A stretch of DNA of 64,000 nucleotides from Cyclobacterium sp. SYSU L10401 (GTDB taxonomy: Bacteria; Bacteroidota; Bacteroidia; Cytophagales; Cyclobacteriaceae): positions 245,914 through 309,913 of the forward strand of contig NZ_WOFO01000006.1 in assembly GCF_010993705.1 (NCBI RefSeq), written 5' to 3'. Below, piece after piece: positions 1-7,643 of the stretch. The notes under the pieces are model-generated. The model had not been told where the DNA came from. It did not search any database and saw only the letters and a list, made by a program, of their open reading frames with translations. The stretch's first letter is position 1. Each line of letters opens with the position of its first letter. The position numbers and the translations under genes are program-made.

Positions 1-56
1 ACAGGCAGCGCTGCTTCGGGATAAACTTCTCGCCCATTAAAGTGCATAAACCAAGA

Positions 57-91
57 AAACCTTGCTCCAAAGAACAAGGTTTCTCTTTTTT
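57..91 (+). terminator. intrinsic terminator of a gene left of the window
   Basis: An 8-bp perfect stem (AAACCTTG/CAAGGTTT, 10-nt loop) is followed on the plus strand by a T-rich run ending in six Ts. On the minus strand the tail is a weaker TTCTTGG, so it may also help end the tRNA-Lys transcript. Confidence 0.55.
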
Positions 92-92
92 G

Positions 93-165
93 TGATCCCG
101 CTGGGGCTCGAACCCAGGACCCTAACATTAAAAGTGTTATGCTCTACCAGCTGAGCTACGGAATC
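93..165 (-). tRNA. tRNA-Lys (anticodon TTT)
   Basis: Read on the minus strand, this 73-nt gene folds as a full cloverleaf. The acceptor stem is GATTCCG/CGGGATC with discriminator A, followed by TA, a D-arm with GCTCAG...GAGC, an anticodon arm with loop CTTTTAA (anticodon TTT), and a T-arm carrying GGTTCGAGCC. The CCA end is not encoded. It decodes AAA and AAG lysine codons. It stands alone, and a close-match promoter lies about 85 nt upstream. Confidence 0.96.
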
Positions 166-249
166 AGAACTTAAACTTAACAAGTAAAACCTGCTGATTA
201 TTTCCAAAGAAAACTTGGTTTTGCGCCTCGCTTTCCCGTAATTGGACTG

Positions 250-281
250 CAAATTTAACGGACTAGATTGATAATGCCAAA
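250..281 (-). promoter_or_regulatory. promoter of tRNA-Lys
   Basis: The minus strand carries TTTG (281-278), a 20-nt spacer, then TAAATTTG (257-250). This matches the Bacteroidota housekeeping consensus TTTG-N19-21-TAnnTTTG. The predicted transcript start near 243 gives a leader of about 78 nt before the tRNA. The -33 box overlaps the first codons of the divergent gene at 274. Confidence 0.6.
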
Positions 282-999
282 TCTTAGATGGATCTTTATT
301 GTTTTTTTGTTGCCTTTTTCCCTGCTTTCGTCTTATCAAGCTGAATGTCAGGCTCAAGAGCCCATGACCCTTCAAAATGCGGATAGCCTGTTTTCTCAAA
401 AGAAATACCAGGAAGCCTTGGGAATCTATGAACATATACTTTATGAAGAAGGTACCTATTCTCCAGCCATGCTCCTGAAAATGGGGTTTATAGCCGACGG
501 AATTGGTGATTTCGGGCAAGCATCCCTTTATTTGTCCAAATACTACGAACACAACCCCAACCCAGCTGTCATCGAAAAAATCAAATCCCTGACCAATCAA
601 TCCAGGCTGGAAGGTTATGAAGTATCAGATCAGGACCGGTTTTTAAGCATTTTGGTGGCCTATAAAACCGAGATTACGGCTTCCTTTGCCTTATTGCTTG
701 TGTTTTCCCTAATCATGGTCTTTGTCATGCCACAAAAAAGATCTGTATTCTATATTCCCGCCCTGATTTTTATGGTCCTGGCTTTTATCAGCAATAATTT
801 TATTGAAAAGCCCGAAACGGCCATCATTACGGGAACCACGGTGCTGATCATGGACCAACCATCCGCTGCCGGCAAACTGGTAAAAAGGGTACAAGCCGGT
901 CACCGCATTACCATTGCTTCCTCGCAAGACATGTGGTACCAGATCGAATGGAACAAGCGCAAAGCCTTTATCAGAAAAACAGACGTTTCAAAAATTTAG
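274..999 (+). CDS. BatE-like TPR/SH3 membrane protein
   Basis: 241 aa. The order is signal peptide (about 1-26), one or two TPR-like helix pairs (about 30-100, with a QKKYQEALGIYEHIL repeat), two transmembrane helices (about 135-180) and a C-terminal SH3b-like beta domain (about 185-241). This order matches BatE of the Bacteroides aerotolerance (Bat) family, though the TPR part is short and no other bat gene is nearby. I chose the ATG at 274 over an in-frame TTG six bases earlier. Its 3' end overlaps the convergent LON gene by 12 bp. The role is probably envelope-associated and protein-binding; the exact function is unknown. Confidence 0.7.
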   Translation: MPNLRWIFIVFLLPFSLLSSYQAECQAQEPMTLQNADSLFSQKKYQEALGIYEHILYEEGTYSPAMLLKMGFIADGIGDFGQASLYLSKYYEHNPNPAVIEKIKSLTNQSRLEGYEVSDQDRFLSILVAYKTEITASFALLLVFSLIMVFVMPQKRSVFYIPALIFMVLAFISNNFIEKPETAIITGTTVLIMDQPSAAGKLVKRVQAGHRITIASSQDMWYQIEWNKRKAFIRKTDVSKI

Positions 1000-1641
1000 C
1001 GGATCCAGGTATTTAAAATGCCCGTTCATCTTGATTTTGTGTTTGGAAGATGCTATTTCTTTCAAAAGCGGAATGATTTTTTGGAAGTGCTCCAATAAGA
1101 AATCCAGACGGTCCTCTTCTTTGGCTATGGTCAAAAGTGTATATTCTTCAACGGGCTTCAATCCGATTTTATGGGCAAAGGTAAATGAGTTCAAGCCGTT
1201 TAGTTCTTCTGGCTTCATTGGCTGCTCCATGAGGTTAAAAAGAATTTCCAGGTTTTTGCTAAACGCTGTCTTTTTTTCGATAGAAGCCCTATTGTCCAAA
1301 GCCATAAATTCCACCTTGCCCCCAGCGTAGAGCTTTCCCTGCATGGGATTGTAGAAATCCAGAATTTTAAACGTTTTCAGTCCTTTTGATTTGATATCCA
1401 TCCTGCCGTCCTCATACTTTTTGCTCACTTCCACCAGCCTCATTTCCGTTCCCAGAGGCATCAGTTTATCCAAATAGGTAGATATACCAAAAGTCTGCCC
1501 TTTTTCCAGACAATCATTGATAAGTTGCTTGTAGCGTGGCTCAAATATATGGAGGTGCAGGTCTTCTTTAGGAAAAGCAACTAATTTCAGGGGAAAAAGA
1601 GCCAATTCTTGCATCATTATCAAATCGGTTAATACTGCCAT
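988..1641 (-). CDS. LON N-terminal substrate-binding domain protein
   Basis: 217 aa. The N-terminus carries the signature of the Lon N-domain family: LFPLKLVAFP, then LHIFEPRYKQL and later GRMDIKSKG. It has the all-beta domain plus the helical tail but no AAA+ or protease domain, as in the common stand-alone LON-domain proteins of bacteria. Those are thought to bind proteins or peptides, and no enzymatic activity can be inferred. Internal Met codons 9 and 10 are possible alternative starts and would give a family-typical N-terminus. Its end overlaps the convergent BatE-like gene. Confidence 0.85.
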   Translation of the reverse strand: MAVLTDLIMMQELALFPLKLVAFPKEDLHLHIFEPRYKQLINDCLEKGQTFGISTYLDKLMPLGTEMRLVEVSKKYEDGRMDIKSKGLKTFKILDFYNPMQGKLYAGGKVEFMALDNRASIEKKTAFSKNLEILFNLMEQPMKPEELNGLNSFTFAHKIGLKPVEEYTLLTIAKEEDRLDFLLEHFQKIIPLLKEIASSKHKIKMNGHFKYLDPLNF

Positions 1642-1751
1642 TCATGTGATTATTCGATTAAATAACCCGGGATTCTCGGGATGGTTTATGAATAGCCTAA
1701 ATTTGCCTGGGGATTAACCGATAAAGCAAAAAGTAATTCAAATGGTTACAT

Positions 1752-2450
1752 TTACTCACTACCTTCCTCTTCTTCCGCATCTACCATAGAAAGTATCTCT
1801 CCGGGAGACATATACAAGGTTTCTATTTTTCTTTTATAATCTTCAGGCAGTTTTTCGTGATTTAAGACAAAGTTTTTGGTAGCAATGATCTTTTCTCCCA
1901 GACCAAAAGCTACGGCATAGCTGTCAGCGGCAATTTCGGCTTCGCTGACAAAAGTTTTTGAAAGGTAATATTTGACTCCGAAACCCAGCATATCCAGGGT
2001 ATTTCGCTCCAGGTAATCCTGTATGTGCCCGAGCTCATGCCCTATCCAGCCCAATAAGACTTCCTTTGGGAGGTTTTCTATGGGAATGGCCTCATCCTCC
2101 AAAGCGAGGTAGCGGCTGATCTTGATCCGGTAGCCGCGTTTCGCCTTACCTGAAAATAGCAGGGAACCGATTTTTGGTTGTGCCTGCATGACAGATCCAT
2201 GAATATTTTTCTTGAATTGGAAGTCTATTTCCGTTTGAAATAGATCCGGAAAATGGGACAATGCTTCCAGGGTAATGTCCCGTATTTCAAGCGGAATGCT
2301 TTTATTGGTAGCAAAACGTTCTAAATCATCATTAGAAGCCGCATCAGCTACTGCTTTGACCACAGGTTCTTTTTTGCTGAATACTTCCATAGAATTGTAA
2401 ATCAACAAAAAGTTTATAGAAAAAAGCGCATTAAATATTAAATATGTCAT
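1752..2450 (-). CDS. putative zinc metallopeptidase (HExxH), membrane-anchored
   Basis: 232 aa from the ATG at 2450. I prefer this start to the one 11 codons upstream because AGAAGGA lies 8 nt before it. A hydrophobic N-terminal stretch (about 1-20) suggests export or a membrane anchor. The motif GHELGHIQDY is an HExxH zinc site, and SEAEIAADSYAVAFG further on supplies plausible third-ligand acidic residues (ExxxD-like). I do not recognise a named family. It could be a secreted or periplasmic peptidase. It stands alone with about 110 bp of empty sequence on its 3' side and 160 bp on its 5' side. Confidence 0.65.
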   Translation of the reverse strand: MTYLIFNALFSINFLLIYNSMEVFSKKEPVVKAVADAASNDDLERFATNKSIPLEIRDITLEALSHFPDLFQTEIDFQFKKNIHGSVMQAQPKIGSLLFSGKAKRGYRIKISRYLALEDEAIPIENLPKEVLLGWIGHELGHIQDYLERNTLDMLGFGVKYYLSKTFVSEAEIAADSYAVAFGLGEKIIATKNFVLNHEKLPEDYKRKIETLYMSPGEILSMVDAEEEEGSE

Positions 2451-2610
2451 GTTATTTCCTTCTTTATTCTTCTTAAAATACATATATGACGAATCATATC
2501 CAAAAATGTTAGTAAAAAAATAGTCGTTTTGGTTGCAAGCACCTGCGTAAAGCGTAGTATAGAACCCAAACCTACTTCAAATTTCTTGCATCAACTTATT
2601 GATTACATGG

Positions 2611-3327
2611 TTAATCCTGCTTTGCGGCCATCTCCTGCTCCACCAATGGCAGGATTTCACTTAGTCGCTGTACAATTTGGGTGGGGCTATGGGACTTTAG
2701 TTGCTCCTCGGTATGAGCCCCGGTGGTCACGGCAATGCTCATCAGGCAGCCTGAATTCAAACCTTCCTGTATATCCAAAGCTGTATCTCCAACTTTTATT
2801 ACTTCAAGTGGGCTCCCTATTCCCAGTGCGGCCATCATTTTTAATATCATGTCAGGATAGGGACGTCCCTTTTTAACCTCATCGCTACAAACGGTAATGT
2901 CGATCAGGGGATGTCCGTTCCAGCCAATCCTATCGAGAATCGCCTCGGTGATATCTCTGCTGAAACTGGTATCCAGGCCTACCTTTATGCCCATTTGTTG
3001 CAAGGATTCAAACACTTCCAGGGCATCCTCCATAGGTCTGATGTCAGGATTTTGCTGGTAAAATTGTATCATTTCGGCCACAAAACTCTTATGAATCTTA
3101 TCTAACATCGCCGCTGTAACCGCTACGCCAGGGCTACTATGGTTTTGCAGCATCTCCCGAATGGCCTGTGGTTTGGGATAACCCATTCTTTCATTGGCCT
3201 CTTCCAGGCTAACATTTTCATAGCCTTGCTTAGAAAAAGCCTTTTGAAAAGCCTGTGCCACATAGCTTTGGTCCTTAATGGTGGTTCCGGCCATGTCAAA
3301 GACGGCCAGCTTGATGGGATTCTTCAT
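2611..3327 (-). CDS. phosphonatase-like HAD hydrolase
   Basis: 238 aa HAD-superfamily enzyme. Visible motifs are the nucleophile D11 in DMAGTT, T120/S121 in GLDTSFS, the GRPYPDM segment with K153, and D181/D185 in KVGDTALDIQEG. A lysine in MGYPKP (K52) sits in the cap about where phosphonoacetaldehyde hydrolase carries its Schiff-base lysine. The sequence fits the 'phosphonatase-like hydrolase' group, which would split C-P bonds of phosphonoacetaldehyde-like substrates. It is divergent from the PhnZ-like gene at 3483, with 155 bp between, which supports a phosphonate role. The substrate is unproven; a generic phosphatase remains possible. Confidence 0.75.
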   Translation of the reverse strand: MKNPIKLAVFDMAGTTIKDQSYVAQAFQKAFSKQGYENVSLEEANERMGYPKPQAIREMLQNHSSPGVAVTAAMLDKIHKSFVAEMIQFYQQNPDIRPMEDALEVFESLQQMGIKVGLDTSFSRDITEAILDRIGWNGHPLIDITVCSDEVKKGRPYPDMILKMMAALGIGSPLEVIKVGDTALDIQEGLNSGCLMSIAVTTGAHTEEQLKSHSPTQIVQRLSEILPLVEQEMAAKQD

Positions 3328-3482
3328 AAATAATACAGTGGTATGGCTACAATTTTGTGGTCAAAATACCTAAAAATTACCGGATTATAAAGCTCCGGAA
3401 CATCAAGCTTCCGTTAATTTTTTACTCACCCGCAATAGGCTTTCATGTAGAAACTGATTATTTTCAGGAAAAATATGTTACC

Positions 3483-4061
3483 ATGACCCAGTTCTCCTCT
3501 CAGGCCAAAATTGATGCCGTATTTGGCTTGTATGAATCTTATGGCAATGCCGATTATATCGGCGAACCGGTATCCCAAATGGAACACATGTGTCAGGCCG
3601 CCCAGTTGGCGGAGCAAGAAGGATATGGGGTGGAGGTAATTTTGGCGGCTTTTTTCCATGATTTGGGGCACCTGTTTGCCCAGCAGCAGGAGTTGGATGA
3701 AATGGATGGTTTTGGGGTACTGAACCACGAAAAACTGGGGGCGGAGTATTTAAGGGAGCTCGGATTTCCTGAACTGATCGCCTTTCTGGTGGAAAGCCAT
3801 GTGGCGGCCAAACGCTACCTGACTTACAAAGACCCGGCATATTATAGCAAATTATCTGAAGCCAGCAAACAAACCCTCAAGTTTCAGGGGGGTGTCATGA
3901 CAGCAGCCGAGGCAAAGGCTTTTGAAACGGATACCAACCACAAACTCGTTTTGAAATTGCGGGAATGGGATGAAAAGGCCAAAATCACGGGCCTTCCCCT
4001 GCCTGACCTGGAAAAATACAGGGAAATGGCAAGAGTCCTTTTGGAGAGGTATGCAGGCTGA
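3483..4061 (+). CDS. PhnZ-like HD-domain mixed-valent di-iron oxygenase
   Basis: 192 aa from the ATG at 3483; an in-frame GTG at 3357 would add 42 residues with no family match. All residues expected for PhnZ (2-amino-1-hydroxyethylphosphonate dioxygenase) are visible: Y25 and E28 in YIGE, H35, H59/D60, H63, H82, H106, K110, S128, R160 and D163. The family uses O2 and a di-iron site to cleave the C-P bond of hydroxylated aminophosphonates. No PhnY-type hydroxylase or transporter is next to it, so the true substrate may differ. It pairs divergently with a phosphonatase-like HAD. Confidence 0.8.
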   Translation: MTQFSSQAKIDAVFGLYESYGNADYIGEPVSQMEHMCQAAQLAEQEGYGVEVILAAFFHDLGHLFAQQQELDEMDGFGVLNHEKLGAEYLRELGFPELIAFLVESHVAAKRYLTYKDPAYYSKLSEASKQTLKFQGGVMTAAEAKAFETDTNHKLVLKLREWDEKAKITGLPLPDLEKYREMARVLLERYAG

Positions 4062-4096
4062 TTTGTTTCCGGAATAAGGAAAGATTCTGCTTTGGA

Positions 4097-5128
4097 TTAT
4101 TTATTGCTACTGACCATATCCTTGACACATTGCACCCAGGTATCCCGGGAGTTTAAGCTTGGTACCAGATCCCATTGCTCCCCTCCCAACTCCATAAACT
4201 GCTCCTTGTACTCTTCTCCGACTTCTACGGTGGTCTCCAGGCAATCTGCTACAAAGGCCGGAGAAAAAACCAACACTTTTTTTACTCCCTTGCGGGCCAT
4301 TTCCTTTACTAAATCTTCCGTGTAGGGCTTGATCCAGGGATCCTTACCCAGGCGGGACTGGAAGCAGGTGACAACTTTTTCGGGAGGAAGGTTCAATTTT
4401 TCCGTGATCAGCCGGGTAGTATAAAAACACTGAGCCCGGTAGCAAAATTGGTTCTTCTTCGTGTAATTGGCACAGCAATCACCCAATTGACAATATCCAT
4501 CTACAGATCCTTTTTTAATCTGCCTTTCGGGCAAACCGTGATAGGAGAAAAGGAAACGGTCGTATTCGCCCTTTGCGATCATTTCCCTGCCAAGTTCGGC
4601 CCATGCTTCCAGGAATAAGGGATGATCTACAAAATTGCTGATAAAACGAATATTGGGTATGATCTGCCATTCTCTGGCAAGCTCCATTACCCTGTCGATT
4701 ACTGAGCCATTGGTGGCTGAGGCATACTGGGGAAAAAGGGGCAAGACGATAATCTCTTTGACGTTGGCCTTGTTTAGTGCTTTTAATCCATCCGCTATGG
4801 ATGGTGACTGATAGCGCATGGCCATTTCCACCTGGTATTGGCTACTGTCCAGCATGGGGATCAATTTTTCCTTTAAATCTACGGTATGAAACAAGAGGGG
4901 TGATCCCCTTTCCGTCCACAATTTGCGGTATTCCCCCGCCGACTTGGGTGCCCGGAAGGGGGCAATGATCAGGTTTACCAGCATCCAGCGGGGTATCAGG
5001 GGAATATCGATCACCCTGCCATCCATTAAAAATTCCCTGAGGTACTTGCGAACATCAGCGGTGGCCGTGCTATCTGGTGTACCCAAATTGACTAATAAAA
5101 TACCTGTTTTGGCTTTATTTTTATTCAT
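4097..5128 (-). CDS. hemH: ferrochelatase
   Basis: 343 aa, the normal length. It has LLVNLGTPDS at the N-terminus, GSPLLFHT, SYHGLP with the catalytic His, and the C-terminal SPAFVADCLETTVEV segment with the conserved Glu. It inserts Fe2+ into protoporphyrin IX (or coproporphyrin) as the last haem step. Cysteines cluster at about 228-256 (GYCQLGDCC, NQFCYRAQC). Clusters like this occur in many bacterial ferrochelatases and may bind metal. It is a single gene, convergent with the PhnZ-like gene across 35 bp. Confidence 0.96.
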   Translation of the reverse strand: MNKNKAKTGILLVNLGTPDSTATADVRKYLREFLMDGRVIDIPLIPRWMLVNLIIAPFRAPKSAGEYRKLWTERGSPLLFHTVDLKEKLIPMLDSSQYQVEMAMRYQSPSIADGLKALNKANVKEIIVLPLFPQYASATNGSVIDRVMELAREWQIIPNIRFISNFVDHPLFLEAWAELGREMIAKGEYDRFLFSYHGLPERQIKKGSVDGYCQLGDCCANYTKKNQFCYRAQCFYTTRLITEKLNLPPEKVVTCFQSRLGKDPWIKPYTEDLVKEMARKGVKKVLVFSPAFVADCLETTVEVGEEYKEQFMELGGEQWDLVPSLNSRDTWVQCVKDMVSSNK

Positions 5129-5236
5129 GAGTTGTTGCTAACCATAATTGTAAATCTCTAAACCGAAATTACAAGCTTATGTTAGAAAAAACCAGTAGAA
5201 GTTGGCATTTTAGGATATTTCCGCCGTTCCGCTCCG

Positions 5237-5384
5237 CGGGATTTGCAATCCCGTGGTCCAGATATAAGGGGATTTGCAATCCCCATAACGTTTGCGTTCC
5301 AGCAGGATTGCAAATCCTGCATTATCTGTGGTCCGACATTGCAAATGTCGAACAGCACAGCTCCTCGGGATTTGAAATCTCCAT
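5237..5384. repeat. REP-like palindrome cluster, copy A
   Basis: Five palindromes follow one another: 5237-5253 (CGGGATT-tgc-AATCCCG), 5268-5284 (GGGGATT-tgc-AATCCCC), 5302-5320 (GCAGGATT-gca-AATCCTGC), 5334-5350 (CGACATT-gca-AATGTCG) and an imperfect one at 5367-5382. All share an ATT-N3-AAT core. The stretch 5301-5384 recurs in the same orientation at 6335-6418. The whole 5129-5448 gap has no gene that I can support. Confidence 0.85.
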
Positions 5385-5448
5385 AACGTGAACTTACATC
5401 ATCCAGAACATTTTTTATTCCTATATTGCTTAAGTGTAAGACTTTTAA

Positions 5449-5673
5449 ATGATGAAACTAGACAAAAAAGCTTTTGCCATCCAAAGTTTCGGGGAAGCTG
5501 CGGATCATCAAAAACATTATAAAAACCTTTCGGAAGAAGAAAAGAGGAATGTCTTTCTTCACCTGATGCAAGCTGCCTATGGATTTGTTGGCAATGACTG
5601 GCCTAAGGTGGTTAAGGATCATTTTGAGGTAAGAAACCTGATCAAAGCTGGAAAAAAACATACTTTAAATTAG
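5449..5673 (+). CDS. small unknown protein (74 aa), possible antitoxin-type
   Basis: 74 aa with tandem ATG codons (5449 and 5452) and no signal peptide. It is a small charged protein with the pattern KxxFAIQSFxEAADHQxxYKNLSEEE...YLMQAAYGF...FEVRNL. From memory, this resembles small Bacteroidota proteins that precede nucleotidyltransferase-type toxins, but no such toxin follows here. The next gene, 24 bp downstream, is a flavodoxin. Both lie between two REP-like repeat clusters. The function is unknown. Confidence 0.55.
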   Translation: MMKLDKKAFAIQSFGEAADHQKHYKNLSEEEKRNVFLHLMQAAYGFVGNDWPKVVKDHFEVRNLIKAGKKHTLN

Positions 5674-5697
5674 ATGATCTTGAAAATTTAATTGGCC

Positions 5698-6282
5698 ATG
5701 AAGAATAAAAACCTCGGGCATCACCTGATTTTATTTTTTTTAATGATCCTTGGCGGAGATGTAATGGCACAGGAGTTTCCAAGCGTCCTTATTGCTTATT
5801 ACTCCGGTTCGGGCAATACCCAAGCCATGGCGGAGGCTGTGGCGATGGGAGTGGAACAGGTCGAAAATGTCAACTACGTCATCAAATCCGTTGAGGAGGT
5901 GAGCGAGGAGGAGGTCTTGAATGCCTCCGCCATCATTTTGGGTTCCCCGGTGTACAATGCCAATATGGCCCCTCAGGTGCAGGAGTTTATCAACAGCTGG
6001 CCATTTGAAGGCAGGCCCTTAAAGAATAAGATCGGTGCTGTATTTGTCACGGGTGGCGGCTTTTCCCTTGGGGAAGAATCGGTGATGTTCGGCATGATAC
6101 GTGCCATGCTGGTTCACGGGATGCTGATCACAGGTGGAGCCGAAACAGAGGCAGCATTTGGAGCTTCGGCCATTACCGGGGAAGGTGATTATACGGGGAA
6201 AGAAGTGGATACCTTGTTTTTGAAGAAAGCAGAAGGACTGGGAAGAAGAGTGGCAGAAGTGGTATTGAAAATGCAAATGTAG
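5698..6282 (+). CDS. flavodoxin / WrbA-like protein with signal peptide
   Basis: 194 aa from the ATG at 5698; a TTG two codons upstream is less likely. The N-terminal 26 residues form a clear signal peptide ending in VMAQ. After it comes a flavodoxin fold: the FMN phosphate loop YYSGSGNTQAM, then SPVYNANM and TGGGFSLGEES, as in flavodoxin-like NAD(P)H:quinone oxidoreductases. Such proteins are normally cytoplasmic, so export is odd because FMN would be needed outside the cytoplasm. It may act on quinones or metals at the membrane. It is bounded by repeat clusters. Confidence 0.8.
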   Translation: MKNKNLGHHLILFFLMILGGDVMAQEFPSVLIAYYSGSGNTQAMAEAVAMGVEQVENVNYVIKSVEEVSEEEVLNASAIILGSPVYNANMAPQVQEFINSWPFEGRPLKNKIGAVFVTGGGFSLGEESVMFGMIRAMLVHGMLITGGAETEAAFGASAITGEGDYTGKEVDTLFLKKAEGLGRRVAEVVLKMQM

Positions 6283-6334
6283 TCCCGAATGGATTCAGCT
6301 CCGGTGGATTTTCATTAGCCGTGGCGTGGACGTC

Positions 6335-6446
6335 AGCAGGATTACAAACCCTGCATTATCTGTCGTCCGACATGGCAAATGTCTAACAGCACAGCTCCTC
6401 GGGATTTGTAATCCGGTGGCCCAGATAAAGGGGATTTGTAATCCCC
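6335..6446. repeat. REP-like palindrome cluster, copy B
   Basis: Palindromes at 6336-6354 (GCAGGATT-aca-AACCCTGC, one mismatch), about 6401-6415 and 6430-6446 (GGGGATT-tgt-AATCCCC). The stretch 6335-6418 is a direct, diverged copy of 5301-5384, including the spacer CATTATCTGTxGTCCGACAT. It sits just past the 3' end of the exported flavodoxin gene. Confidence 0.85.
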
Positions 6447-6466
6447 GGAAACTGAATTACCCTCCC

Positions 6467-7063
6467 TTATGGCAGATCAACGATCAGCTTCATGCGAAAT
6501 GATCCTTCTGTAATCTTTAACTCGGTATCGCCTCGACCCGTGGTAGGGGTAATGGGACCATAGAGGGTAGCTTCAAATGTACCTTCAATCAGATCATTCC
6601 CTATATGGGTCAAAGTCAGACTGCCATTGTCAGGAATACTTATGGTTGGATAATTTTGCTGCAGCAGAGCTGCATTGTACATGTTGCCTTGCAAATCAGA
6701 CCGGGTAAAAATCAGGCTGGGCAAATACGAGTTTTCGTAAGCCCTGACCCCTTCCTGCATCTGATAGGTTTTTTCTTCAAACACTTCTTCGCTCCACAGG
6801 GTAATGCTGAAAAAATCGCTGGTGCCGGTACTTCCTTCTCCCAGTGCCTGGATCAGTGAAGCGTATATTCCTCCATTGGCATCATAACTGAAAACCACGG
6901 AATGATAATCCATCACTTTGTATTCTACCCAGTCCCCATTGATTTTAAATTTCATAAAAAATTCCCTGGATGGGCTGGGTGCTTCACTTTTACTGCAGGA
7001 GCAGAGCAGGGAGAATGTGGCCAGAAAGAAGGCGAAATAAATTTTTCTTGAAATCCTGTGCAT
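6467..7063 (-). CDS. putative lipoprotein, unknown function
   Basis: 198 aa. The signal peptide has a lipobox (SLLCSC, Cys at about 22-24), so it is probably an envelope lipoprotein. The rest is beta-rich with no cysteine pair or catalytic motif that I recognise. The C-terminus (RGDTELKITEGSFRMKLIVDLP) alternates like an immunoglobulin- or lipocalin-type strand pattern, as in many Bacteroidota DUF lipoproteins. It is transcribed toward the REP-like cluster and lies 110 bp downstream of the 7173 gene. Confidence 0.65.
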   Translation of the reverse strand: MHRISRKIYFAFFLATFSLLCSCSKSEAPSPSREFFMKFKINGDWVEYKVMDYHSVVFSYDANGGIYASLIQALGEGSTGTSDFFSITLWSEEVFEEKTYQMQEGVRAYENSYLPSLIFTRSDLQGNMYNAALLQQNYPTISIPDNGSLTLTHIGNDLIEGTFEATLYGPITPTTGRGDTELKITEGSFRMKLIVDLP

Positions 7064-7172
7064 CGTTTTTCAGGAAAAATAGACAGGATTTATCAGTGGA
7101 AAAAGTAATAATGATTGAATGAGGGTTTCTATTGATTATTCGCTTCCCATCCACCATTAGCTGTGAAATGGT

Positions 7173-7568
7173 TTAAAGAATAATTTCCCCCTTCAGCTGA
7201 TTATTGCTTTTATCGGCATCTTTGGTATGGATGATCAACCTGTATTTGAGTTTCTTTCCGGGTTGGTTGGCAGGGATTTTTTCACCTGAAGTATAGATCA
7301 GGGATTTTCCTGCTTCGAGTGCAGAGGTCTCTATTTCAAAACTCTGCATCTTGCCATTGACTTTAAAAAACACCCGGTAGCTTCCCGCTGGTGCTGTACT
7401 TTTCCCCAGGTTTTTAATGGTAAATTTAAATTCCCTGAACCCTTCTTTTTCGGCATCCAGGTACACTTCAGAGGCGCTTATGTCGAAATTTGGATCTTCT
7501 TGCGCATGAGCAGCAAATAGGGTAAAAAACGAAAAAACAAATGACCTTAAAAACATAACTTTTGACAT
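7173..7568 (-). CDS. secreted CARDB-like beta-sandwich protein
   Basis: 131 aa. A signal peptide (about 1-22, ending AHA-QE) is followed by a single immunoglobulin-like domain: FKFTIKNLGKSTAPAG, then SYRVFFKVNGK and ALEAGKSLIY. This is the pattern of CARDB / NEW3-type beta-sandwiches, usually adhesive or structural. Nothing suggests enzymatic activity. It lies downstream of the ompH terminator, so it is probably transcribed separately. Confidence 0.6.
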   Translation of the reverse strand: MSKVMFLRSFVFSFFTLFAAHAQEDPNFDISASEVYLDAEKEGFREFKFTIKNLGKSTAPAGSYRVFFKVNGKMQSFEIETSALEAGKSLIYTSGEKIPANQPGKKLKYRLIIHTKDADKSNNQLKGEIIL

Positions 7569-7588
7569 TAATTGGCTTAAATATAGAA

Positions 7589-7620
7589 AAAGCCCGGCTG
7601 TTAAAACAACCGGGCTTAAA
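7589..7620 (-). terminator. terminator after the ompH-bamA operon
   Basis: A GC-rich hairpin (AAGCCCGG.TGTT / AACA.CCGGGCTT) lies 24 bp past the second ompH stop codon. On the minus strand it runs into TTTTTCTATA. It is nearly symmetrical, so it could work in both directions. Confidence 0.75.
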
Positions 7621-7643
7621 ATTTTTTAAAGGAATTTAACCAC

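Noticed and set aside
2-40. Possible C-terminal end of a plus-strand gene (last residues DKLLAH, stop at 38-40)
   Set aside because: Only 12 codons are visible. The terminator at 57 supports a gene ending here, but two frames end in this stretch and I cannot choose.
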